DNA of 64,000 nucleotides. It comes from Coprinopsis marcescibilis. Lineage: Eukaryota; Basidiomycota; Agaricomycetes; Agaricales; Psathyrellaceae. Of the stretch, positions 23,295 to 33,595 are shown piece by piece. The notes under the pieces are model-generated. The model saw only the letters and a program-made list of their open reading frames with translations, ran no database searches and was not told where the DNA came from. The DNA lies in contig ML210184.1 of the NCBI GenBank assembly GCA_004369085.1, positions 1 through 64,000 on the forward strand, read 5' to 3'. The stretch's first letter is position 1; every line of letters begins with the position of its first letter. The position numbers and the translations under genes were made by a program.

Positions 23295-23384
23295 GGTTGC
23301 ACTACGATAGATATCTGCCAGAGAAGCCTGTTGTTTGATTCTAAGAGCGACCTCTCGTGCGAAGGATCAATGATAAGCCATGAG

Positions 23385-23445
23385 ACGGCGATTGCCGGTG
23401 AATTATCGGAGCGCCGATTATGCTCGGCGCTTATTTTGTGTCTCT
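23385..23445 (-). promoter_or_regulatory. Lectin A upstream element, conserved in copy B
   Basis: The segment has GGCGATTGCC, an AATTA core and a CTCGGCGCTT block, about 90-150 bp before the lectin A start. The same order of blocks is kept upstream of copy B at 25527-25585, although the flanks diverge. It contains GC-rich inverted half-sites (tcggagcgccga). A shared proximal promoter element is the likely reading; leftover homology from the duplication is the alternative. Confidence 0.45.
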
Positions 23446-23448
23446 GTT

Positions 23449-23466
23449 CGACTGTACTTACAGTCG
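23449..23466. repeat. Perfect 7-bp inverted repeat at the rearrangement junction
   Basis: cgactgt, loop actt, acagtcg. The hairpin sits exactly between the lectin A promoter and the first base of the inverted cyclase homology at about 23467. Confidence 0.7.
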
Positions 23467-23937
23467 ACTCCTTCGTGCCGAGTCCCCAAGCACCCTTCGC
23501 CCTATGCCTATACGCACACTCAAAATGTTTGGGATTTTCCTTAATCTGCCCTTCATCAAGCCATTCCAAAGCCTTGACTAAGCTCAGCGGATACTTCCCA
23601 TCCCCATCATTCGCTAGCCCAGTATCAACCATCGCTTGGACGATGAACTGCGTATCCCACAGTTGGCTGCCATTGGTCCCACAGACCATCATCCCCTCCG
23701 CACCGAGTCACATCGAGTCTCGTCTCTTGATTTCATGTTTCCTCCAGGACTCACAATCCACACCTTCCCGCGAGAACCGAGCGACGAGGTTGAGCATCAT
23801 GTTGACGGGGGCAAGGCATTGGTAGTCCGTGCTCTCGTCCTCCCAGACGATGAGCTGGTAGGTACGCTAGATGCTGCTTTGCGTAGCGGAGGAAAGGGGC
23901 AGGACTCGTAGAGTTTGGTGTGGGGGTATACAGGTTC
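23467..23937 (-). pseudogene. Inverted internal fragment of the oxidosqualene cyclase
   Basis: Read on the - strand this matches the intact cyclase from about 20277 to 20766, from the VNWPAQ-proximal YTPHTKLY region to the AWGFSTKE region. It stops just before the catalytic VSDCTAEG. It cannot work. A 30-bp deletion lies between two tctacga direct repeats, and two single-base deletions (in the C-run near 23924 and near 23875) break the frame. The remaining open stretch (23291-23692) includes [19 protein letters not shown]. Gene start, catalytic site and most QW motifs are missing. A fused antisense product would read into the lectin A promoter. Confidence 0.93.
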
Positions 23938-23939
23938 TC

Positions 23940-24063
23940 CTACCGCACTTTCAAGATTTATTTCCCAATTTGGATGCTTGGAAAAGCGGATAGGTACCTG
24001 AAGCAATGGAAGGAGAAGGCGAATGGGCATAATAACGGCGGTCATTCGCATCAATCATCCTAA
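23940..24063 (+). pseudogene. Detached 3' end of the oxidosqualene cyclase (copy B)
   Basis: Direct-orientation copy of the last 40 codons of the cyclase. [19 protein letters not shown] corresponds to [19 protein letters not shown] in the intact gene. The original stop TGA is CAA here, and a TAA follows two codons later. It begins directly after the inverted fragment, so nothing upstream can express it as a cyclase. It shows that the duplicated unit once included the cyclase end. Confidence 0.9.
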
Positions 24064-24102
24064 TATCGAAGTATATATGTTCGTAGATCTGATGTGGTGG
24101 GA

Positions 24103-25410
24103 TTAAGTATTGTACTGGTACAGGTTTGCCATATATCTGACTGTCTCGTTTGGCTTCCAGCCTTTGTTGTACGAGAACTCGCTGGTTATCATAGTCATAG
24201 CGCTAAAAGTGCCATCTCCTTGGTTGAAGGCTGCAAACACACCTGCATCACCGAATCCGATGATATCTGCGAAGCCGCTCCGATTCAAGTCCGCCACAAA
24301 TCTTGGGTGTTTGTCTACTTGCCAGGAGGAGGAAGTACCAAAACCGTTGACGATGCGTTTCGCGGGCTGAAAGGTTCCATTCCCGTCATTTTCGGCAGCA
24401 TAAACTCCGTCGTCGCAGAATCCAATAATGTCGGCAGGCCTTCCTACCTGCAGCGGTGTGACGATCCATAGGTGGCATGGATATGGTATTTGGATGTTTT
24501 GTTCGACGACCGGCCCGAACCTAAGGTTCCCTTGGTTCAAGCAAATGAAGACGCGATCGCGTTTGAATCCGATTATGTCCATTCGCCCGCTACCTGTGAG
24601 GTCGGCAAGAAAGCGGGGATGCTCCTTGACGCGCCAACCTCCAGAGAAGTAACAATAATCATCCACGACCGGCTCTCCTTGTTGAAACGTCCCATCACCG
24701 TTGTTCAATCCGACAATGACGTCGTTCTCTCCGAACCCGACGATATCTGGAAACCCATCTCCTGTCATATCCGCAAGAAAGCGAAGGTGACGCTCCACCC
24801 GCCAACCTTGGTCGTGCCCAAAGTCGGCTACAACCATAGCTCCTTGTGCGTAACTTTCCTTGTCGACATGGCGAGCGACGAAGACGCCCGCGTTTGCGAA
24901 CCCTACAATATCCGCGTATCCCGTCTTTCGAATGTCGGCCATGAGTCGAGGGTGGTATTCTCGACACCAGCCTCCCGATTTAGCTGAGAATTCCGAGGAA
25001 ATGCGTTTGGCAGGTGCGAATGTGTTGTTTCCTAGGTTTGCACACACCCAGACACCGTCATCTGCGAAGCCGACAATGTCTGCACGTCTAGGATGAGTAG
25101 TATTTGCGACCAGACGGATGTCGATGTCGACGCGCCAATTAAGGTTGTGCGAAAATCCTTCAGTGACTTTGCTTGTATGCATTGTGTTTGCTTTGAAGCG
25201 CCCTATTGTGACGCCATCGGTACCAAAACCCACGATGTCCGCGCATTGTGAGTTTCTGGTTGTGACTGGAGACAGTCTCAGGAACTCGACATCGATGGGG
25301 GCTGATAAAGCCTTTCACATACCTAGTGCGTCATCGCTGGTCACTACTGGTGTTTGGACTTGGGTCAGTGACTGCGGCTGGAGCCCAGGGCCTGGGTGGA
25401 CGGTAGCCAT
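24103..25410 (-). CDS. Seven-bladed beta-propeller lectin, Psathyrella velutina lectin type (copy B)
   Basis: Tandem paralogue of the lectin at 21979. Exon 1 encodes MATVHPGPGLQPQSLTQVQT and continues to DAL. The intron (GTATGT...CTCCAG) joins it to VTTRNSQCADIVGFG. All seven propeller repeats are present and uninterrupted. Over the last 80 residues it equals copy A, including the YNKGWKPNETVRYMANLYQ end. The N-terminal half differs at many surface positions, for example FANAGVFVARHVDKESY against FGHSSVFVCLNVDKGSY in copy A. Such differences in the loops could alter glycan preference. No signal peptide is seen. Both copies look functional. Confidence 0.9.
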
Positions 25411-26056
25411 AGCCTGTAGGTGCAAGTATACCTGAGCCAGATTCCTAGCCTGAGGTTTATTCCAAGTGAACTCCCGTGAAGGATCGTTTTTTAGTGGATA
25501 AGGCGTGCGTTGACATCACTCATTAGTCGGCGATTGCCGCTGGATTACCGGCGCTAATTATAGTCGGCGCTTCTTTTGCTTCTCTACATAACCATCGTCG
25601 AGTATTCCTGACTCTCAAACTAATCTGAAATGAAACGCTCCCATGGAGATAAAGTATATATTTTCACCTATTTCGCTCATTTGTTTCATACCAATTGGTT
25701 ACCAAACCACTGCCCAGTCACCAGGGGCAATGCCTAAAGATGTCAAAGTCACTCGTGAGTCGCACACAGTACTTTCGTCCTCCTCAAGAATTTTAATTGA
25801 AAGAACGACGGCATGATAACGTAGTTCCTGCTGACGCCAGCCTCTTTAGCTGTGCAACCGTCCGACTCATGTCGGATCGTTCGTGATAATCATAGTTGGG
25901 AGTCACTGCCATCTCAATGCGTGGGATTAGATTGGCCAACATAAATACAAGGCTACAAGGCATATTCCACCAAGCCAAGCTACCTATAAGAGGTTGGCAC
26001 TACTCTCTGGCGTGTAACTTCTCTTGTACCCACCGCTACCCACCGCACCAATTTCC
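25411..26056. other. Intergenic, divergent region between lectin B and the NACHT gene
   Basis: About 650 bp. The left 180 bp carry the lectin B promoter with its conserved element. A tatatatttt stretch near 25656 could serve either direction. The right part should be the NACHT promoter. Small ORFs here show no protein-like features. Confidence 0.55.
25527..25585 (-). promoter_or_regulatory. Lectin B upstream element, counterpart of the lectin A element
   Basis: GGCGATTGCC, a GGATTACCGG/GGCGCTAATTA core and a GTCGGCGCTT block sit about 115-175 bp before the lectin B start. Spacing and order follow the copy A element at 23385-23445. Confidence 0.45.
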
Positions 26057-28075
26057 ATGTCTGTGCTTGAGCACGCAACGAACGTTTCAATAAATGATTC
26101 AGCAATAACCAGCGTCTTGAACACAGTGAATGCAAACTTTAACATTGCAGGAACGATCAACAACAATTACAACAGCATAGATGGTATGAACATTATCTCT
26201 TCAGCGGGATGTCGTCGAACAGTCTTTAACTCTGTAATTCTGTAGGGATCGTTGAGTTGTACAAGCATGTCGCCACAAGTGCACTTCACAACTCAATAGA
26301 GCGTAGCCAGGGTCCACACTGCGCAGAGGGAACAAGAATTCAGCTTCAAAGCGATGTAATGACGTGGCTCAAGCGCCAAGCCGATTCCGAGATCGAAAAG
26401 CTTTTTCTTTGGATCTTGGGAGCCGCCGGGTCAGGCAAGTCTGCTATCGCGCAGGAAATAGCAGAAACATGCGCACGCGAGAGGATCCTTGCAGCCACCT
26501 TCTTTTTCTCGTTTAGATCGGTGGAAACGGACAGCTACTCTCTCTTCATCCCAACACTCGCCTATCAAATCGCCCTGAACATACCCAGTACCCGTGAATT
26601 CATCGCGGCTGCGTTCGTTAACGACGTTGCCGTTGTCAGGAAGGACTTTGACACACAACTTGACACCCTCATCCTTCAACCTATCGCCAAAGCTCGCGCA
26701 AAGTCCGAAGCAGAGTGGAAAAAATGGCCAAATGTGATCGTCATCGACGGTCTGGACGAGTGCAAGGTCGAAAAGGAGCAGGCTACAATTCTGCGAGCCC
26801 TTCACAAGAGTCTTAAATCCAAAGACTTTCCTTTTCGAGTCCTGCTCGCCTGTCGGCCTGAGGAAGAAATGCGCATCTTCTTCCTGGAAGGGGTCGGCAA
26901 GCCATGCACTGCCATGATCGATCTCAACGAAGACTACGAGGTGGACCCCGATCTCGACATCTTCTTCCGGGCATCCTTTGCGACTATCAGAACCAAAAAT
27001 CGCATTGAAGAGGCGTGGCCGGCTGACGAGAGCATCGATGAATTGATTTACCGAGCCTCTGGTCAGTTTGTTTATGCGACCACGGCTATTGAACGCATCA
27101 ACGATCCTTCTCGCCGGCCGAAGGAGTGATTGAAGCACATCTTGAGCATCGACATAGGCGAGACGGATAGACACCCACTTTCAGGCATCTATGGACTGTA
27201 CGCGTCGATTATCTCCAAGTGCCCAGACCCTACCGAAACGGTTTTCGCTTTACGGGTCATCGACGTCTGCTACTTCGACCGTGCGGCCGAGTTTAACTTC
27301 TTCCTCGAATACGACGTAGAAGATTGGGCCAGAACCTTTGACAACCTGCATTCGCTTGTAAAAATCCCGCCATTCGACAACGTTACAGCAAACTATGTGG
27401 TTCGCCACAAATCTCTTTTGGATTTTCTTCAATCCGAGGAACATGCGAAACACCTGTACTTGCCGGACAAAAGATTCCGCACCATGGTCGCAGTCAGGTT
27501 TCTTCAGATGCTCCGAGGCAAGTCCTACTTTTATGACCAAAAGATTCGCTGCTGAAGGCCTTACATGGGATACAGACTATTATGACCCGGTTGCCTCTCA
27601 TGATCAACGGCGCCATGATCGGGCGCTAGTAGTAGCGGACCTCAAGTTCAACTACTATCTCACAGGAGCTGATCTCTACGATCCGGAGCTTCAAAAACTG
27701 ATGGAGGCCGTTAAGGTTGAATGGTTCTTTCGATATGCCGCCGGATATGTTGATGACGAAGTACTCATCAACATTTACGAGCATGTGCATTATATGGCAA
27801 GTCACAAATCCCTACGAACGTCTATCCAGCATCAACATAACCATCGACTTTCACAGTGCCGGTTCTCCCTCAAATGCAAGCCCCCGTGTCGTCAATGGCG
27901 CAATGGAATCCTTGCCAGGGTGAAAGAAACCAAGGGTTGGGGAGCAAAATTTGTCTACAAGCACCCTTGGGCCTCATCCTTTGTTGGTCTGCTGTCGAGA
28001 AAGGACGAAGAAGACACGGATTCCACCGTGATTGAAATGTCATGTCGTCCGGAGCCATCAGAGATTTGGACATGA
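26057..28075 (+). pseudogene. NACHT-type STAND NTPase (fungal NLR-like), interrupted
   Basis: NACHT NTPases act in fungi as sensors that can trigger heterokaryon incompatibility or cell death. Exon 1 (MSVLEHATNVSINDSA...) ends in an Asn-rich stretch. An intron joins SIDG to IVELYKHVATSALHNSIERS, the usual linker. Walker A is GAAGSGKSAIAQ, Walker B is NVIVIDGLDEC, and a CRPEEEMR block corresponds to sensor 1. An in-frame TGA at 27127-27129 splits RRPKE from LKHILSIDIGE, a continuous block in relatives. A frame change follows near 27540, where FLQMLRGK passes to FAAEGLTWDTDYY. The rest (NYYLTGADLYDPELQKLME) is family-like. No WD40, ankyrin or TPR sensor repeats are visible. A truncated but working 350-residue product, or an undetected intron, are alternatives. 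Confidence 0.8.
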
Positions 28076-28949
28076 TGCCGGTAAGCAGATTTGAACGCAC
28101 AAAACGGAGGGCAGGCTTGGTCGATCTGCCACCAAAGGAGGGGCTTGGGCCTGTGTTCAGGTCTCCTAGTCGAACTACCCAATCTTCTGTCGAACTTTCC
28201 TTTGTACTTTTGCACTAGCTTTGTTTTACTACTTTAGCTCTCATGCAACGGCTCGTTAGTGATCCAGCGTCGTTGGACTCGAAAATATGTAGCCGGGCTG
28301 TCCGACAGGCAGGGTGAATCCCGCGGCCGATGCAAGAGGGCTTATCATATGCAGCACCATAGATGCTTCCCAGAGTTTTTACTGGGTTCAGAATGCTGCG
28401 CTGACGGATGTAAGCGCCGGTACTCGTTTAGAGAAATCGAACGTGGGCGCTTAAGCTTATGACATGTGGTCACGCGTTCATGTAGCTTTGCCTTACGAAG
28501 GCTCTGGAGGCGCCGGCTCTGCTAGACTACGGATGGCTTATGAAACGCGGGTAGTGAGATGTCTGCCTGGCGGACATTGACAAGTAGATGACCCAGTGAA
28601 AGCACAGGTGCTCGGATTACAAGTTAATTTTCTTCAAATGCTCTTCGTAAGCAGAACGCGTGCTAATTAGTGGACCATCATTGGTGCCTCGGACGGAATT
28701 CCGGTCGGCCGGGCGCCGGGGTATGCTGGCGATCCGAATTGTCGGTACCAAACAGGGTCAAATGAATGATGTGCTTCCTACCACGAACTTGCTCATTTTG
28801 CCGAACCGCACCAGAATAAAGTATGAGTAAACGGTCGGTGACTTTCAAATTGCCACAGTCAGTCCATCTGTCCACTAGTCTCCAAGGGTAAATTTCTATA
28901 AATTCTCCGGTTTCTGGTCCTTGACTTTCTTTGTCTCCTACAGTCACCA
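28076..28949. other. Intergenic between NACHT remnant and MET5
   Basis: About 870 bp with no supported gene. The left half contains only short out-of-frame ORFs. The right 250 bp should be the MET5 promoter; a pyrimidine-rich tract (ttgactttctttgtctcc) lies just before the ATG. No terminal repeats or transposase pieces were seen, although this is the right boundary of the accessory block. Confidence 0.5.
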
Positions 28950-31900
28950 ATGTCTGTCCAGGCAGTTGCTCGTATTGCCTATCTTTCCTCAGAGGTAGTT
29001 GTGGATTCACAACTACCCGGTCCTTCTACCTCCAAATTTTCGGAAACCTATGCTGCTTTATCAGACTCGGCGACCCACAAACCACGCGTTGTCTCGACGC
29101 CATTCGGTGCAGACCCAGGTTCTACCTTGCTGAGGTACACATCGGACCTCACTTCGCTTACGGCGTTCGCTAGTTCACAACTGGCGACCCGTCTGGTCCT
29201 ACATCTTGCAGAAATATCATCGAGACCAGTGGTTTTACACCTCGCCGTTCAGGACGACCTCTCCGACGTCCTGCTACTTCGTTCTGCGGTACCCTTCTTC
29301 ATTCTCTCCCAAAACGTCCAGGAAGCCCACGACAATGCTCTGCTATCAGCTCGCTTGGCCCGCATCGAGAAAAAGGCAGTTGTGCACGTCTTTTTTGCTT
29401 CCAACGACCACCCACCAATCGACGAAACTGCCGAGGACAGGATCTTCCCATTCCTGCTTGCAAAGAAACATCCATCTTCGCCAAGTTCTCCGACAAATGG
29501 ACATGTGACTCTTCCTAATGGTGGCGTGAACGGTCATGCGCATCTTCCTCAGCTCAACGGTCATGCGAATGGCCAGTCAGCAAGCCTCGATGGGTATTTG
29601 ACTAAAGCGTACGAGTCTTCAGCTTTAGACACTCTGTCATTGGTCCGAAGACCTCAACGAGCGTTGACGGTCCGTGGAGCGTCTGATGCACATACTCTTC
29701 TATTCCTTGTTGGGAAAGGTGGAGGCCTTACGACATCGGATCTTCCTGGCGTCGCATTTGTCAACCTCTCCCTCCTCAACCCACTCCCCGTGTCACGCTT
29801 GGTCCAGGCCATCCCTGACTCAGCGACCAACATCATCGTACTCGAACAAGTCCACAAGTGGTCGACCACCAAATGGACGCCGCTGTACCTCGACTTCGTC
29901 AGCGCCATTCAGAATCACAAACCAGACCAGAAGATTCGTGTCGTCAATGGGGTGCTTGGTGATCTGGAGAACGTGACAGCACCGGATATCCTCAAGCTTA
30001 TTCAACATTCCACTAATGTCAGTGGTCGTCACCTGCAGCTGGGCACCGTTCTCAGCGCCGACGCCGCCGCTTCCACCTCTGTATCCGCCACTGCACCGCA
30101 TGTCCCCAAGCACGAAGCCGCATACACCAAGATCCTCGAGCACCTATTCAAGGAGCGTTTGGACATCGCCAACTCTCCATCCCTCGTCGCATCTCAAGGA
30201 GAAATTGCTACCACTCCCGAGTTCGCATTAGGCCGTGTCCGAGGACAGTTGGACGCAAGGAATGAGCTAGTCTCGGCAGTCCAAGCATTACTCCAAGACT
30301 CCACCCTTCCTGGAGACCTTCATGCCCTGCTCAGCAACTGGGTCCTCGCCAAGGACGACGGAGTCAAGAGTCGGCGACTCGGGGACCAAATAGTCGAACT
30401 TATTGAGGGCTCTACCATTTCCAGCAACCACCTCTCTCAACGTATCCTCAAACTGCGTCAGCATTTCCCTGCGGTCTCAAGATGGATTGTTGGGTCCGAT
30501 GCCTGGTCTTACGATCTCGGATCGTCTGGCCTCCACCATGCCATCGCATCCAAGCTCAACATCAACATCCTCATCCTCGACACCCTTCCATACAGTGCTC
30601 GCAACAACCTCGACCCTCATCGCCGCAAGCAAGATGTTGGTTTGTATGCCATGAACCACGGAGATGTTTATGTCGCCTCTGTCGCAGTGTTTTCCAGCTA
30701 CGGACAAGTTCTGCAGAGTCTCGTCGAAGCCGATAAGTTCGAAGGGCCTAGTGTTGTCTTGGCTTATCTTCCCTACCAATCCGAGGATGCCAGTGCCATT
30801 GAGGTGTTGAAGGAGACCAAGTTGGCTGTCGATGCCGGTTATTGGCCTTTGTACCGCTGGGACCCTAGCAAGGACGCCAGGGGGCTGGAACCTTTCAGCT
30901 TGGACAGCGACTCTATCAAGAAGGACCTGCAACAATTCCTCGATCGCCAGAATCACCTTTCTCAGCTCACTCGTTCGACACCTGCCATTGCAGCCGAAGT
31001 GGTGAGCAGCCTTGGCGATACCATTCGCGAAGCCCGCAAGAAACGCGCTCAACAGGTTTACAACGACTTCATCAGCTCCTTGGATGCTCTCCCTGTGCTT
31101 ATCCTTTATGCCTCGGATGGTGGTGCGGCGGAGAAGAAGGCAAAGAGGTTGGCTGGGAGAGCCAAGGCTCGCGGGTTGTCCACCACGATCGCCACATTCG
31201 ACTCGAGCTCGCTCGACGCGTTGAAGGAGGAGGAACATGTCATCTTTGTCACCTCCACCGCTGGCCAGGGGGAGCCTCCGCAGAACGGGCGCAATTTCCT
31301 CAAGGCTCTCAACGCTGCCGCACTCAACCCATCCCCCATCCTCACCAACCTCAAGTACTCCGTCTTTGGCATGGGTGACAGCCACTATTGGCCTCGCCCG
31401 GAAGACGCGCACTATTACAATAAGCCCGGCAAGGAGCTCGACGAGCGTCTCGCCAAGCTTGGTGCCGAACGCATTGCGGATTTGGGATTGGGAGATGATC
31501 AGGACGCCGATGGCACAGAGACTGGGTACAAGGTCTGGGAACCCAAGGTCTGGAAAGCGTTGGGCGTGGACAGCATCGAGGTTACTGAAGCTGAGCCCGA
31601 ACCGATCACCAACGAGCACATCAAAGCCGCTTCGGGATACCTTCGTGGTACCATCGCCGAAGGCCTTGCCGACGACACCACTGGCCAGCTCGCACCTAGC
31701 GACACACAGCTCACCAAGTTCCACGGTATCTACCAGCAAGATGATCGGGATATTCGCGACGAGCGGGAGGCACAGGGTGTTGAGCCTGCGTTCAGCTTTA
31801 TGATTCGTGTTCGGATGCCTGGTGGTGTCTGCACTCCTGAGCAATGGCTGATCATGGATCAGATTGCGGACGAGCATGGCAGTGGAAGCGTGAAGATTAC

Positions 31901-33595
31901 GACGCGAGCGACTTTCCAATTCCATGGTGTCATCAAAAGGCATCTAAAGCCTGCTATCCAGGACATCAACAGGGCGTTGTTGGATACGCTTGCTGCTTGT
32001 GGTGATGTTAATCGGTGAGTTGCATGTTTTGATTTTCTGCGAATATGGGTCTGATAGTTGTTCTGTAGAAACGTCATTTGCTCCTCGATCCCCACTTTCT
32101 CCAAGTTGCACAATCAAGTCTTCGAATTCTCGAAGGAAGTCAGCAACCACCTCATCCCCCAGACGACTGCCTACCACGAAATTTGGTTGGACAAGAAGCT
32201 CGTCGCTGGTGATGCGGTGAAGGACTTCGAACCCGTTTACGGCGAATTCTATCTTCCTCGCAAGGTTCGTATTTTTTTCTACCGATTGTTCAGTCTCTAA
32301 CCGTCCCTTTTATAGTTCAAGGTCGCTATCGCCGTTCCTCCTACCAACGACGTCGATGTCTTTGCCAACGATCTTGGATTCATTGCCATTGTTGGCGCTG
32401 ACGGCGAGCTGCAAGGCTTCAACGTTGCCATTGGTGGTGGTATGGGTGTTACCCACGGAAACAAGAAGACATACCCTCGCGCTGGTAGCTTGATTGGATT
32501 CTGCACTGTCGAGCAGGGCAAGTACGTCGCCGAGAAAGTGATGATCGTTCAGAGGGATAACGGTAACCGTGATGAGTCAGTCTGCCTTTATCATTCGTTT
32601 AAGCGGGCACAATCTAACCTTTTACCCCAGTCGCAAGAACGCTCGTCTCAAGTACACGATCGACCGTTTGGGTCTGGACGTCTACCGAGAAGAGGTTGAG
32701 AAGCTCCTCGGATACAAACTCGAGCCTGCCCGTCCTTACTCATTCGACCGCAACATCGACGACTTTGGCTGGCACACGGGCGAAGACGGTAGACACCATT
32801 TCACCATGTTTATCGAAAATGGACGTGTTCAAGATGAACCTGGCAAGAGCATCAAGACTGGTCTTCGCGAGATCGCTCAAGTGCACAAGGGAGCTTTCAG
32901 GTTGACGGCCAACCAGCATGTTCTCATTTCGGACATTCGAACTGAGGATTTGGAGACTATCAAGAGCTTGCTGAAGAAGTATAGTCTGGATAACTTGGAT
33001 TACAGTGGGTTAAGACTGTCGAGTTCTGCTTGTGTTGCCTTCCCCACTTGTGGTTTGGCGATGGCCGAGTCTGAACGGGTGCGTCGTTTTCTTTATTTCC
33101 CCCTTCGTTGGCGTTGACGAGTATCTTTGGTTAGTACCTGCCGGTGTTGATCGATAAAGTGGAGAAGGTCTGCGAGGAGGCGGGTTTGAGGAACGACTCC
33201 ATCGTCATGAGGATGACTGGTTGCCCCAACGGATGTGCTCGACCTTACCTTGCTGAGGTCGCGTTCGTTGGTAAAGCCCCTGGAGCTTATGCCATGCTCC
33301 TTGGCGGAGGATACTATGGCCAGAGGCTGAATAAAATCTATCGAGGTACGAACGGACATGCTTTATTTCTCGTGATTCAGTGTCTCACAGACTTTATACA
33401 GAATCCGTTACCGAGCCTGAGATTCTCGCCATTCTTACGCCCATGATCAAGAGATACGCCCTCGAGAGGAAGGAAGGCGAGAGGTTTGGTGACTGGACTA
33501 TCCGTGCAGGATACATTGCACCTACTACGGAAGGCAAACTCTGGTACGATCGCATGGGTGGAGAAGGTCAATATCGCGAAGCAGCTAGTGCTTGA
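28950..33595 (+). CDS. MET5: Sulfite reductase hemoprotein subunit (MET5/Ecm17 type)
   Basis: Reduces sulfite to sulfide in cysteine and methionine synthesis, together with the flavoprotein subunit MET10. The first exon is very long (about 1020 codons). It carries a pyruvate-ferredoxin-oxidoreductase/TPP-like region and then a flavodoxin-like domain ([52 protein letters not shown]). The C-terminal half has two ferredoxin-like plus NiR/SiR units ([26 protein letters not shown]). The four cysteines for the Fe4S4-siroheme site are present: [13 protein letters not shown] and [17 protein letters not shown]. Total about 1400 residues, as in yeast Met5. A low-complexity linker rich in Asn-Gly-His lies near residues 185-210. 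Short introns occur only in the last third. The long antisense ORF at 30477-31943 is a codon-bias shadow. Confidence 0.95.

Larger units (their letters stand above)
21816..25590. repeat. Tandem segmental duplication: cyclase 3' end plus lectin gene plus lectin promoter
   Basis: Copy A (about 21816-23445) and copy B (about 23940-25590) run in the same direction with a constant offset of about 2123 bp. Each unit holds the last part of the cyclase on the + strand, a short shared 3' region, a complete lectin gene on the - strand, and its promoter. Between the units lies an inverted internal piece of the cyclase (23467-23937). Identity is nearly complete over the first 250 bp of the lectin 3' ends and falls toward the lectin 5' ends. 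Confidence 0.93.

Noticed and set aside
23291..23692. A separate small antisense gene beside lectin A
   Set aside because: It is the open part of the inverted cyclase fragment, with deletions and without catalytic motif.
27127..27158. A 32-nt intron that would remove the NACHT stop codon
   Set aside because: It would be shorter than every confident intron here and would delete the LKHIL block that relatives keep. RNA data could still overturn this.
28076..28949. Transposon at the right edge of the accessory block
   Set aside because: No terminal repeats, target-site duplication or transposase or reverse transcriptase motif could be found.
30477..31943. A 488-codon open frame antisense to MET5
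   Set aside because: It lies wholly inside the conserved MET5 first exon on the other strand and has no family features. It arises from strong codon bias in MET5.
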